DNA of 64,000 nucleotides from Prostheceraeus crozeri. Its lineage: Eukaryota; Platyhelminthes; Polycladida; Euryleptidae. The notes under the pieces were generated by a model that had not been told where the DNA came from, did no database searches, and was given only the letters and a program-made list of their open reading frames with translations. The stretch covers positions 129,001 through 193,000 of the forward strand of contig CAJQUW010006842.1 in the NCBI GenBank assembly GCA_907163375.1. Reading direction: 5' to 3'. This document shows, one piece after another, positions 53,282 through 64,000 of the stretch. Within the stretch, counting starts at the first letter, position 1. Each line of letters starts with the position of its first letter. Made by a program: the position numbers and the translations under genes.

Positions 53282-54479
53282 ACGTGGCACCTTCTTCAAA
53301 CCTTTTCATCGTGAAGCACAGACTAGGCAAGATGCATTATTAGAAAGCTTTGATTTTGATGCTATTGTGCTTAGGCATGCCTACACGATCAACGAAATGA
53401 AGAAAGTAAAAATTGAAAGAGAAAAGTGATCGGAAGTAAAGAAAAGATGGCTTTTAGTAGAGACTTTTGGCTCATCAGCAATGAAAATAGCAACATCAGA
53501 AATTGTTTAACTTCTGAATTTTATCAGAAGAATAATTTCAAAGCAGAGAGCGAGACACAAAGCAAGATTTAGTGAATAATTCATGTTCTACCGTTGGAAA
53601 TGGAAATCCACCGAACGCAGCAACCAACCACTACGTTGTCTCTTATGTTCTGTGATGAACAACAGATTTCCAACTGTAGCACGGTTACTGAAGATGTGGA
53701 ATGAGCGATTATCTTACAAACGGTCTACAACGGTTTGCACAAGGCCGGTATGAGAAAATGGAGACCGTTTGTTGCGAATACGAAAGAGTTTGTGAGAAAA
53801 ATTGGTTAAGAAAAAAATGCATGTGGAGAGAAATTTGGAGGATGGTGATTTTTATGAGCGAGATTAAGTTTTGAAGATTGAGGAATGAAATGCGGATGCA
53901 GGTCCATAAGAACGAATGAGTGATTGGAAGCTTAGAATTCCAGATAAGGTTAGTTATTAGAAGTTATTAGTTATATAGAAGTTAGTTCAATTAATGTTCT
54001 GGGAGTAATTTGACTTTATGATCTTAGTGAGTAACAACCCAGAAATCTATCATGAAATTCGAAAAGCAACATTACTCCGTTAATACTTAGAGTTCGCTTT
54101 TCAATGCATCGTTAACAGACTGTCGGATTCCATCATTCATGTATAGCTCATCATTGGCTGATCAGTTTCATCATTATAGAAATACTCGAAGGATGGCCAT
54201 CAAGATCACCGGACCATGATCATATCGACATGTGTGATGGGATCTGGCGATGAGGGAAGTATCCAAAAGATGGTGGTTTTAATTGTTTGAAGGACCTAAA
54301 TTCCATCATGCTCGATGATTAGATTAGACGCCCACTTCTCTCAGTGTAATTGATAAATTGATAATAATTCATATAAAAATTTCTGACTCGAAGAATCAGA
54401 CCTGTGATAAATTCATTAGGAAGTCTTCCTCGTTGCTAACATTGAACATATATTGAAAATAATCATTAGCAGGTTAACT
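53282..54479. other. Non-coding stretch
   Basis: No coding frame over 60 codons, no inverted repeats and no splice-bounded exon recognised. Confidence 0.4.
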
Positions 54480-55765
54480 ATAACAATAATAATCGTTTAT
54501 TTGACACCAATAAGCCTCAATAATGATAATCGTGAGGCAAAATTTTGCAATGTTTTGAAAAATTGTTATCACAAAAATGATGAACTATGACAAGAATAAA
54601 GTGAAAAGGAAGTTAATGAAAATTTAAATAAATCAAACTATCAGAGAGAGAAACCACTGTTATAAAGTCGAATCATAGTAATCAAAAAAGGCTTGTCTCG
54701 TAGAGCACTCTTACAGACTGGAAATCGAAAACGCCTGGAATGTTTCAAAGTAATCGCGACATGCGGTTCAGAGGATGGTCGTCATTGGTAATAAGTGCCA
54801 TGAACAGTTTAAATCCAATCATCGAACGGCGATAACTTAACGGAACAAAGTCTGCACACAACCAAGAGGAAGATCCGCAAATGATTGAATGAGCTCAAGA
54901 TTGAATCCTTTCAAGGTTTTGGCTGAGAGTTTCACCTAGGCCAACAAGAAGAGGAGCTGCATATTCGAGATTGCTTCGTATACAGTTATTGAAAACTAAA
55001 ATCAATTCACTTTTTGTCAAAAAAGGCTTAAGCTGACGTAGCATGAATAGTCTAGAGGATACATTCTTAGAAACGATGTTGAAGTGAGATTTCCAGTTCA
55101 AATTAGAGTCCAAAACTACGCCGAGGATCTTCAAGCTATCTTTTCTAGGAATACCAGTGAGTTCAAACTCATCCACAGAAAAATCAATGTTCCTTTGCGT
55201 TATGAACATCTGCTGACACTTTTCCTCCTGTTTAAGCATTCCATTTCGCGTTATCCAGTTACAAATGTCAAAATATGCCTTCTTTAAAGGATTCACTTAT
55301 TTGGCTTTGCGTATCTTACCCACCTGAATAGCATCGTCAGCATACTTTATTAGAATAACATCTGTCGATTGTCGAATTTTCATGTTTGCATGAGAATATG
55401 AATGAATAGAGTATTTCACATGCATCGTCAAGACTTGCTTGATGAAGTTGTTTATTCCAATTAATATTATACAAATAATTTCTGGGCAAGCAGATGATGA
55501 AAATAGAGAAACACTGTAAAACGATGATTTTAGCAAGCAACATGTTCTACCACCTTTCTTTCCAGTATTTCTATCTGCACGAAAGAAGTCATACCCAGTC
55601 ATTGAAAGTGAATTATCATTTATGTCATCATTTAACCATCTTTCTGTAACAGATATAATATCTGGCCTTTAATCGGTAACCAGGATCAACAACTCATCAA
55701 ACTTGGTTATAAGGGATCTTGCGTTCAAATACACGATTGAAGGTAAAGAAACTATTCCTTGTCAA
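54480..55765 (-). mobile_element. CR1/L2-type LINE with large internal deletion
   Basis: On the minus strand the start of the endonuclease is seen (VYLNARSLITKFDELLILVT, then RPDIISVTERWLND and MTGYDFFRADRNTGKKGG). After about 130 bp of unclear sequence it jumps to the catalytic box of the reverse transcriptase (ILIKYADDAIQVG). The post-catalytic blocks follow (LGVVLDSNLNWKSHFNIVSK, FLTKSELILVFNNCIRSNLEY). The rest of the endonuclease and most of the polymerase palm are missing. The 3' end near 54480 reads GTCAAATAAACGATTATTAT on the minus strand. Two or more frame changes are present. Confidence 0.75.
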
Positions 55766-56251
55766 GCCGTAGTATCCGCGTTTTCACAGATTACTTTTCC
55801 CCTGCGCAGTTTCACGTTTTCTCCATTAGCTCTGCGAATTTGAAATGCTTCTCTGAGTTTGAAAAACTGCCTCTCTTAACTGACGCAATAGGAACATTGA
55901 TTACAATAGGCCTGTGGTAGGAGGTTATGATAAAGGTGTGCCTATACAATACCTATATCCTATACCGGTATATGATTACATTCAAGGGTGTCACACATTT
56001 TTAGGATTATATGATATACATGTAGATATCTGTTTCTTGGTAATTTGAATCTACTTTTGGCTCAGAATTTTCAGTCACAAATTTAGAATGACGGCTGTTT
56101 TTGAAAGGTATAGATTCAGGAACAATGATTCATTCTGTTCTTGCTCTCCTCATTCTTGGATATGGTCAATATAGGTGTATAAATGCATATCGATGGTAGT
56201 ATTCCATGTAATTCACAGTTATACTTAAATACACTAGTACAACGAAACTAT
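55766..56251. other. Non-coding stretch
   Basis: The first 150 bp may still be LINE-derived. The rest shows nothing recognisable. Confidence 0.35.
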
Positions 56252-56253
56252 TA

Positions 56254-56816
56254 GGACGGGAGCTACTGACACTTTCTTCCTAAATTCGCGCACAAAGGGC
56301 CTAATGGCATGGATTTGTAGATCTTGAAACGCTGAATACAAAAATCAGATTCTCAAGTGTCACAGCCAGTCTCTTTTGGTTATTGGTAAGGTTAAAGGAT
56401 TCCTATTGCAATATCATACTTCATCAGTCAATTTCATGTTTTGACTTAATTTTGGCGATTTTACTCATTTTTTAGAGACTCTCGGACATCAAATACTGAA
56501 TTATGTGACTCACTTCAATTTTTATATCGAAGCTGATGTTCTGAATTCAATCATATTTCAAATTTTACTGCATCCTGTTAAATAGCTTCTTTTCTGCAAA
56601 AGAAAATGTTCGAAAGTTGGCAAGTGTTTCACAATCCATAGATATTTCTTGAATTTTGCCATTCGATTCCAATGGGAATCCTCTAACATTACCTATAACC
56701 GAAAGTGACTGGCTGTGACAGTTAAGGATTTGATTTATGTATTCAACGTTTCAAGATCTAGAAATCCAAGCTATTAGTGCGCGAATTTAGGAGGAAAATA
56801 TCAGTAGCTCCCGGAC
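56254..56816. mobile_element. 563-bp palindromic element
   Basis: Arms of about 165 bp are inverted copies: CGGGAGCTACTGA, TAAATTCGCGCAC, TAGATCTTGAAACG and CTGTGACA/TGTCACAG blocks all pair. TA lies at both ends (56252-56253 and 56817-56818). No coding sequence. It is a MITE or foldback element of unknown family. Confidence 0.75.
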
Positions 56817-57359
56817 TACACTGTTTAAAAATATTCCTCGTACAAATGTTTTTTGATATTTTTCTAAGATGATTTTTCTACCAATAGTTGTAGCAATAGT
56901 TTGACGTTTCTCTTTGGTGCAATTGTAGCACATGCCCGAAACTTTCTCTCAGTCATTTGAATTTTCAGAAATGTCTGCTTCCATGCCTGCTGGGTATTTG
57001 TTTCTGAAAACGGGTACTCTTTTTCTAAGCTCGCTCCTTTTTACATAGATAGATATGCAGCATCAAAAATTTAAAATATTGCTGCGATAGATAACGATCT
57101 GCTTTCTCTGATGATGCAGAAACGGCAAAGAAAGATGAAGAAATGATGTCACCAGAGTTATTAGAAAATCAGTTACTTTTTGGGATTTTCAAGTTTGCAA
57201 ACTTCAATATCGCAAATTTGCAAATTTGGCATTTTCAAAGGCTATGTATCAACTTTGCAGATCTAAAACCATCGATCGATATCATTGTATTTGCATGTAA
57301 ACATGGAGAGCGGCATTTGATTTCAAATTGTCTTTTCGAATGAATCAAGAAATGAAACA

Positions 57360-57575
57360 TGAATTTTGTGAATCATAAAATCATGCCGATGAAAATTGAG
57401 TCAAAAACGTGAAATTTCAGCCAAAGGAAGCACAATTAAATCTCAACTTTTTATTCAAGACTTGCGGGGACTTGCATTATATTACAGTTCTTTAAATTTC
57501 CTTTATCAGCTGAATTTCCGCTTAACTAGGATGCTTGTTGGCAAATATTCATTCCTTTTGATATCCAGACAGATA
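57360..57575 (+). repeat. Dispersed repeat, partner of 41930-42135
   Basis: See the partner at 41930. Here it forms part of the interior of the foldback element, which may mean that 41930-42135 is a fragment of the same element. Confidence 0.6.
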
Positions 57576-57916
57576 CAGACAGATACTTTTTGAGTCGACA
57601 CTCTACCCTATTATATACTTACTCTATGGTGACCTCACATGGTGGCAGATTGCACCCCATCAAACATGAACAGATGCACCTTATGAAAACTGAATGATGC
57701 TCTCTTTATCATAGCTACAGTCCGCTGTCCTCCAGACAACCACACGCACTTTCGGCGACAGTTGCCTGTTTCATGCAGACTTCCCACATATAGAAGCGTA
57801 TATTTGGATCAAAATCATTGAAAATCATAATGTTCATTTAAAGAATTGACAAATAAAAACCACTTAGTCACAAAGTCAATACATGGCAATTACCTAAAAT
57901 TTGAAACTTGAGAATT

Positions 57917-59701
57917 CTACACATGACACATGAATGGTATAAGCGACTGATGCAGTCTAGATGTAGCAGAGAAAGGATGGCTCAGACGTCCACTGGGAAG
58001 ACGGTCCGGAATCAACGAGTGCAAAACATGATCTTCAGAATGGAGAGCTTTTGTGAACAATTTTTGGCATTGCTTTGACTGAGCCTCATAAAAACTAGGC
58101 AGACAGTTCTCTTTACAAAGCTTGTTGCAAATAATGATATGGCAACGACGTGTAAACATGTCTATTTTCTTACTATCTTTACATAGGAGGCTGCCGTAAT
58201 ATATTGGACAACCATAGCTGAGAGTCGGAAGTACAACTGACTGATAAATCTTGATCAGTTCGCTTTTTGGCAAAACAGCTTTCAATACCCGAAGTAAATA
58301 TAGCAGTTTGCTCGATTTCTTTAATCGCTCTTCAATGTGCCGAGACCAAGAAAGTGATTTGTTGAGATGCATGCCAAGGATGTTGATGCATTCTTTTTGA
58401 GAAAATTGCACATGAAAATCACAACCATCACTGGTAAATTCTCCTTTTTTCAAAAGCATAAAAGCACTTTTATCAAAATTCAAAGTGAACCCATTGCTAC
58501 CAGTCCACGAAATGATTTGGTCTACCTCAGAACTACAAAGATGTGCGTTTTCATCGGTATGTGCTATACACGCGACAATATCATCAGCATATTTGTAGAT
58601 GGAATTGAACGAATAAATAGTGTTCAATGTCGCGATGTAGACGCAGAATATCGATGGGGAAAGCACAGCACCCTGAGGTATTCCTGACGTCACCCTTGTG
58701 AGACTGCTGTTACAACCATTGAACTGCGTGTACTGGTACCTGTTGTCCAAATAGCTGGAATACCATGAGACAAAACCACGAGGTATGTTGGTTTCGGTTA
58801 AACGTCTTAGCAGTAAGGGATGAGGGACTGTGTCAAACGCTTTAGCGGCATCAAGACTTATAACGGAAATCGCTTTGACGGATTTACTTTCCAACTTTTT
58901 GAAAATGTCATCATATAGTGAGATAACTGCACAAATGGCACCACTATCCCTACGAAACCCGAACTGATTAATTCCATAGTTTTCGTACAACGTGCAAGCT
59001 AGTCGATGGAAAAGAAGCTTTTCGAAAACTTTTGATGCTGCCGGCAGATTGGATATTGGTCGAAAATCACGCAACGTTGGACTCTTGCATTTAGGAATTG
59101 GAGTAATTTGGGCTATTTTCCAATTTGATGGGAATGAGAGCGTAAGGATGGAAGTGTTATACAGGTGACATAACGGATGAGCTAGCTGTGAAGACGCAGC
59201 TTTAAGGAGTTTAGCAGGAACTCCGTCACATCCCACTCCCTTCGACTTTAGCTTTCTGAGCAGATCTTCAACTTCTTTTGGTTCGATTAATCGACACCAA
59301 GGAACCATGAATTCAGAGTGAGGTGCCGATAAATCATCCATATTTTCACTTCCGGTGAATATTGATGCAAAATAATCATTCAGGTCATTAGCGCTGACAT
59401 CGATGTTAACTGAATTTTTCTTTGACTTAGTGCGAAATGAATCTACTACTTTCCACACATCGTTTTTACTTTCTGGTGCCTTCTTGCTCCAAAGACGTTT
59501 CGCCTTAAGTATCTCGTGCTTGGCTTTGTTTTTATAAAAATGATACATTTTAAAATCCCTCTGCCTGTACGCATCCCATCTCTTTTGAATGATGTCCTTG
59601 GTAAGAGGCGTCATCCACGGTTTGTCCTTATCTGTCATGTACACAGTTGACTTTGGTATAGCAGTCATGGCATAACTCATAAGTGCATAAAAATACTTCA
59701 A
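57917..59701 (-). pseudogene. LINE reverse transcriptase, long open frame
   Basis: 594 residues open to the stop. Motifs: linker DKDKPWMTPLTKDIIQKRW, fingers GCDGVPAKLL and FRPISNLPAASKVFEKLL, palm SLDAAKAFDTVPHPLLLRRL, SGIPQGAVLSP and catalytic YKYADDIVA, then the thumb/C-terminal block NILGMHLNKSLSWSRHIEER. All catalytic aspartates are kept. The frame overlaps the endonuclease frame by 74 bp, and the natural reading passes from DDIDMKVE in one to YFYALMSYAMTAIPKSTV in the other, so one small indel near 59700 separates them. Confidence 0.88.
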
Positions 59702-60467
59702 CTTTCATATCAATGTCATCCTGTGTAGAATACAAAATAGTCCAATCAATTGAATCAGGCACGCTCAAAAAATCCGAAATATGTTGCTCTCTGTAGTCAT
59801 ATAAAACAACAGGAGTTCTCGGAAAACCATTTGTCAAACCAGAACCCTTGATAAAAATCACATTATGGTCAGACGACGAAAAAGGTGGGAGCCTGTCAGG
59901 CTCATGAAAATTGTCACAGTTTTCACTTTCTGTAAAAAATAAGTCCAAAATTGCAGTATGACGTGTAGGACACTTCACAATATTTTGCAAATCGTGGAAA
60001 TTTTCCAGCAAACTTGTATTAATTCTATTAAAATCACCACATAAAGCTGTTTTACAGTTCGGATGGAGAAGCTTTATATCGTCAATAGAGTCCGACAGAT
60101 ATTTTATTATTGAGTCACACATCTCCACCTTTAGTGCGGGAGGAATATAGCAAGCAGAAAAATACCATTCACTATTCAAAATGAACTGAATACAGTTAAT
60201 AGGACATGGCTTGCTGATACTACGGTCAATGTAATGAAGATTAAATTTTCTATTCACCCAGGCAATAACTCCTCCTCCGTTTCGATTTAGGCGGTCATCA
60301 CGCAAGATAACATAGCCGGGCAGGCTAAACATTTCATCTGCAAAATTTGAATTCAACCATGATTCCGTCACAATTATAACATCTGGTTTCAAGAGCGAGG
60401 CATGAAGACATAATTCGTCAAACTTGTATACTATAGATCGGGCATTTGTCATCAAAACGCTAGGCAC
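59628..60467 (-). pseudogene. LINE AP-type endonuclease
   Basis: 279 residues from MPSVLMTNARSIVYKFDELC. It has the metal-binding TESW, GYVILRDDRLNRNGGGVIAW, the CGDFN catalytic strand and the terminal SSSDHNVIF. All signature residues are present, so the domain looks intact up to the frame change after KVE. It nicks the target to prime reverse transcription. Confidence 0.85.
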
Positions 60468-60538
60468 GTTGTCTTTCAGTATAATTTTGGAATTATCTTG
60501 ATCACTCTTGGAGATTTTACAATGATGGCTTAAAAACT

Positions 60539-60955
60539 TTAATGAAAATTCTTGATCTCTGACCGATTTATTACTGAGCCACGATAAATAACAGAGTTTT
60601 TATCACCATTTTTCTTTCTTTCTTTCAATTCATCTCTAAGTGCTTTCATTTTGTGTTGCTGAATCAGGGATAGGTCTTGGTTTACAAAAATATCCTTGAA
60701 TCTGCCGTTTCTTAAATTTTTTGCTTTGCTCAATACGTCGCGTTTGTCACTGACTTTTTCAAACTCAACTTTTAACAGCCGATTTCGACCATTTGTAGCT
60801 TTTCCAATTCGTCGAACTTGTTTTATTCTTATATCTGGAAGCTGCATTTCACAAAGAATTTCGTTGCACCTTTCAACATCCTGTTCGTTACGTTCAACAA
60901 CAGATCCATCACTACATTCTACGAGACGACTTATGACTACGTTCTTTTTCCTCAT
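60539..60955 (-). pseudogene. LINE ORF1, C-terminal half only
   Basis: 138 residues beginning at an internal methionine. RKKNVVISRLVE is the RRM-like first strand; NRLLKVEFEKVSDKRDVLSK and FVNQDLSLIQQHKMKALRDE follow, ending at a stop before the endonuclease frame. The upstream coiled coil is missing by 5' truncation. Confidence 0.75.
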
Positions 60956-61729
60956 CTGAATCTATGATTCAGTTTATTGATATCTACATATCGATGACAT
61001 GGCACTTCAGACCTTCTTTCGACATGCTAGCCATACACAGTGATTCGAAAAGACAATTTAAGATCCAATGCCACTCAGAATAGCCATAGATTTCTTTATA
61101 GTGACATTGCTAGTATATCTATTGACATCATAGAAGTGGATATTGTTCTATACTTTGTATATACTTTCTATGGTATTGTTAATTTCTATGATTGACATCA
61201 ATAGTAGACTAGTGTCATAGTGCATTATTGTCAGTAGCTTCCATGTTTACATGCAAATACAATGATATCGATCGATAGTTTTAGATCTGCAAAGTTGATA
61301 CATAGCCTTTGAAAATGCCAAATTTGCAAATTTGCGATATTGAAGTTTGCAAACTTGAAAATCCCAAAAAGTAACTGATTTTCTAATAACTCTGGTGACA
61401 TCATTTCTTCATCTTTCTTTGCCGTTTCTGCATCATCAGAGAAAGCAGATCGTTATCTATCGCAGCAATATTTTAAATTTTTGATGCTGCATATCTATCT
61501 ATGTAAAAAGGAGCGAGCTTAGAAAAAGAGTACCCGTTTTCAGAAACAAATACCCAGCAGGCATGGAAGCAGACATTTCTGAAAATTCAAATGACTGAGA
61601 GAAAGTTTCGGGCATGTGCTACAATTGCACCAAAGAGAAACGTCAAACTATTGCTATAACTATTGGTAGAAAAATCGCCTTAGAAAAATATGAAAAAACA
61701 TTTGTACGAGGACTTTTTTAAACAGTGTA

Positions 61730-62639
61730 TATCGTCTCTCTCAGTTGGCGCATTCTTTTATCATACATGACGACTTCACATTAACAATATTTAAGTGTAT
61801 GAAATATTTCTATTTCTAAATTTCGAGTTATCAAATGGTGATAGAACTTACTTATCAATTTGAACGTCTAGAATTCACCGATCCCCGACAAACGGAAAAT
61901 ATTTGAATGTCCCTTATTACACGCATGTCGCAATCCAATCTCACATTTTCAGTTCTAGTTGTACATTGGATGCAGTTCGCATTTCTGCTTGACATGTTTC
62001 TTCAATAAGTGCAATGCACGATGCATTATTGCGCACTTTGTACGATGTCGCTTCATCAGAGCCACAAAATCGTAATTGACATTGAACTGAATCAGAGACA
62101 AATAAATCTAAAGCTTTGATCCACAAGTTGAACGCAAAACTACTTCGGCATGTATTTTGTTGATCGCACGTATCCCTACACCAGTCAAGCGAATTGAGAC
62201 TATGAGTCCCAATAAATTATACTGTGAAGAAAATTATGTTTGATTTTCAATTATCAATATACCGTGAGTATCAGGGCAGATGGTCGGTGTCACTGTTATC
62301 AACTGATAAAGGATAAGCTGATGCCGTTTGACTTCGTTTGATTTACATGTCTATATAGGACTAGCATGTGTGAGATGTATGAATGTTGGGTCTACTCATA
62401 GAAATAAACTGTTTATCTGAAGTTCGCTAGAATGGAAATTGACTCAAGGTCGCGGCACATCCGGGGGAACTAAGTTGGGGCATGAAGAACCAATTAAAAC
62501 CTTCCATTTACTCATGTGACTGATTCTAACCCAATGATACAGACGTTGGCAGGTGCATCTAAGTGAAAATGCGTGCGATTTATGTGCCGTTATTGTGCAT
62601 TGCATGAAGCTTAATTTCCATTCTAGAGGTTTTATTGTT
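61730..62639. other. Non-coding stretch
   Basis: A short minus-strand frame (62126-61941) has four cysteines but no recognised domain or splice borders. Nothing else. Confidence 0.35.
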
Positions 62640-62800
62640 GTCAATTTCTATGGGTCTACTGGTATGTTTATCAAGTCTTAACAGAGCCAGCCTACCATGC
62701 GCTTGAACCAGTGATGGTGATGCTATGCGAGCATACCCTCTAACACACAGGGCCACCGGACCATCTGTTGAATCTGCTTGAAAGTACATGCACAGCCAAA
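62640..62800 (-). mobile_element. tRNA-headed SINE, diverged third copy
   Basis: On the minus strand CAACAGATGG, an A-box-like GTGGCCCTGTGTGTTAGAGG and a B-box-like GGTTCAAGCG align with the SINE copies at 18.6 and 32.8 kb. Beyond the B box only traces of the hammerhead remain (GATAAACATACC for GAAACATGTCT). It is an older member of the family. Confidence 0.6.
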
Positions 62801-64000
62801 ACAAAGATTCGATCATGGATTAGCTGATTCTGAAAGTAAATCAACTCAGGGACTCTGTTATGCGTGTGAAAGAGATAATTCAGTAAGTCTTTGTTCAATA
62901 ATATCGATTACTCTTGCTTGATATGCCTGTCAGTAATGCGTTCATGAAGGTCTTGCCTTCCTTGAAATATTCTGCTTTCATTTAGGTTCCATTAATGAAT
63001 GACATTTTTATGGCGCTTTGGTGAACACTCTTCCATTAAAAGATTATGACTATTAAATGAAGCAAAAGGAATGACGCGTCTATAGACGACGTCAGTTTTA
63101 ATGACATTTAAATGAGTCGCTATTAAGGTTCCATTTAATTAATGATATGTTACAGGACAGTCCATTTGATATTGCCTCCATTTGATCCAAAATGTTTTTA
63201 AATGGATAAAATATATGGACATGCCAAAATCAATGCACACATTCTCTTTTTTATATGTACACTACACATGTACAAGTTCTTGATACGAAACGACTCCGTG
63301 AAAGGCAAATGATGCATCATTTGAAAGCTCTGGATGGATGTAAACCATACACTGTAGTCCCCATCAAAGCTAATTAATGTAGGCCTAAATGAAAAATATG
63401 TACATGTACAAGAAGCATACAAACTTTACACGCACATGAATCCAAAATTGTTATTTTAAGCGACAGTACTCTAAAATATTCTCTATGAGCAATACTTTCT
63501 CTAGAATGTGATAAACATCATTTTTCTGCATTATCAAATTCTATTACAAATATGTTTTTTCAGATAATGTCCCTGTTATGTTTGACATAGTTCTATTAGG
63601 CAATATCCATCGCAAAACTAATTCACATGAATACCAAAACGTAAACATGTCTTCTTGTCAAAAATGTGACCGTAATTCATCCGCTCAATCAAGAAAGCAG
63701 CAGTTTATGAATTGCTGAGAGCTGCAGAGGCGCGTATGGTCGCTAAAAATTGCGAAAAATGTCGCTAACTGGGATAGGTTTGTATCCCGTTTGTAGTGCG
63801 TGCATGTGGAGGGTTTGGTGAGGAGGCTAAAAAGTTTGGAGAGCGCATGACACAAAGACTTTCAACCCAGAGTAATTCCAAGGTTTCGGAGTGCAGAGAG
63901 TCAACTTACGGTCTAACATAGGTGACTGTGATACATACACGTAGGAAGTCTCATTGTAATATGGGCTTCATCAAAGATATTATATACTAGAAGAGAAGTA
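62801..64000. other. Non-coding stretch
   Basis: Two similar units with TAGGTTCCATTAATGAATGA (about 62984) and AAGGTTCCATTTAATTAATG (about 63126) suggest a small repeat. No gene or RNA recognised to the end of the window. Confidence 0.35.

Larger units (their letters stand above)
57840..60975 (-). mobile_element. Nearly intact CR1/L2-type LINE, 5'-truncated in ORF1
   Basis: Minus-strand order: ORF1 C-terminal half, endonuclease, reverse transcriptase, short 3' untranslated region. The 5' break lies just above 60955. Only one frame change is visible in the long second gene, so the insertion is relatively young. It is nested inside the palindromic element 56819-61727 and therefore younger than it. 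A TTTTATTTGTCAATTCTTTA stretch at about 57835-57860 marks the 3' end. Confidence 0.85.
56819..61727. mobile_element. Foldback element with ~490-bp arms enclosing a LINE
   Basis: Arms 56819-57307 and 61240-61727 are inverted copies with high similarity, starting CACTGTTTAAA at both outer ends. TA flanks both (56817-56818; 61728-61729). The left TA is shared with the 563-bp element next to it. Inside are a dispersed repeat (57360-57575) and the LINE at 57840-60975. No transposase was found. The element was about 1.8 kb before the LINE arrived. Confidence 0.8.

Noticed and set aside
1-64000. Virus-like or LTR elements, CRISPR arrays or bacterial-type operons.
   Set aside because: No integrase, protease, capsid or envelope motifs, no paired LTRs and no regularly spaced repeats were seen. 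All reverse transcriptases belong to LINE or Penelope types.

Overview
The window is intergenic and intronic DNA from an AT-rich animal genome. The signs are long phase-1 introns with GT..AG borders, secreted modular proteins (TSP1, PAN/apple, C-type lectin), CR1/L2-type LINEs, a Penelope-like element, tRNA-headed SINEs, and pogo, mariner/Tc1 and hAT elements. The palindrome TAGGCCTA recurs many times. Together this fits a marine invertebrate, perhaps a deuterostome such as an echinoderm or hemichordate, but the lineage is inference and not settled by the sequence.

Host genes are few. (1) One minus-strand gene can be assembled from four exons: 49849-49482 (signal peptide and coiled coil), 39839-39684 (TSP1), 26474-26319 (TSP1) and 18500-18070 (novel cysteine-free C-terminal domain and stop). 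Every border has an AG acceptor and GT donor, every junction is phase 1, and the joined coding length is exactly 370 codons including the stop. The locus spans about 31.8 kb because its introns hold most of the repeats. (2) Inside its second intron, on the same strand, lies an uninterrupted 261-residue secreted PAN plus C-type lectin gene (31485-32270). (3) On the plus strand at 14.5-16.3 kb are two or three small exons that splice in frame and end in a stop. They are probably the 3' end of a gene I do not recognise.

The rest is layered mobile DNA. From left to right: a degraded CR1/L2-type LINE (840-4640); a pogo/Tigger element with terminal inverted repeats (7147-9412); an inverted SINE pair (17521-17978); a tRNA-SINE whose tail is a hammerhead ribozyme (18577-18785); a very young Penelope-like element made of one long copy and a 1,075-bp inverted partial copy, with a hammerhead in each arm and one 12-bp target duplication round the whole (21228-24955); a LINE fragment (28985-29650); a second hammerhead SINE (32752-32947); a mariner fragment (33325-33690); a hAT-type non-autonomous element with a perfect 8-bp target duplication (36215-36952); a MITE lying exactly at the junction of a 213-bp tandem duplication (40876-41734); an orphan hammerhead next to hAT transposase remains (42.7-44.4 kb); a Tc1-like element with long inverted repeats (45817-47889); a mariner remnant (51706-52753); an internally deleted LINE (54480-55765); and two abutting palindromic elements, the larger of which encloses an almost intact LINE (56254-61727).

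The most unusual theme is the repeated occurrence of type I hammerhead ribozymes with tiny palindromic stem III loops (ACGCGU, ACAUGU, ACCGGU) in at least three sequence contexts: Penelope arms, a tRNA-headed SINE family and a solitary site. No LTR retrotransposon, retrovirus, Polinton, CRISPR array, rRNA or functional tRNA gene was seen.
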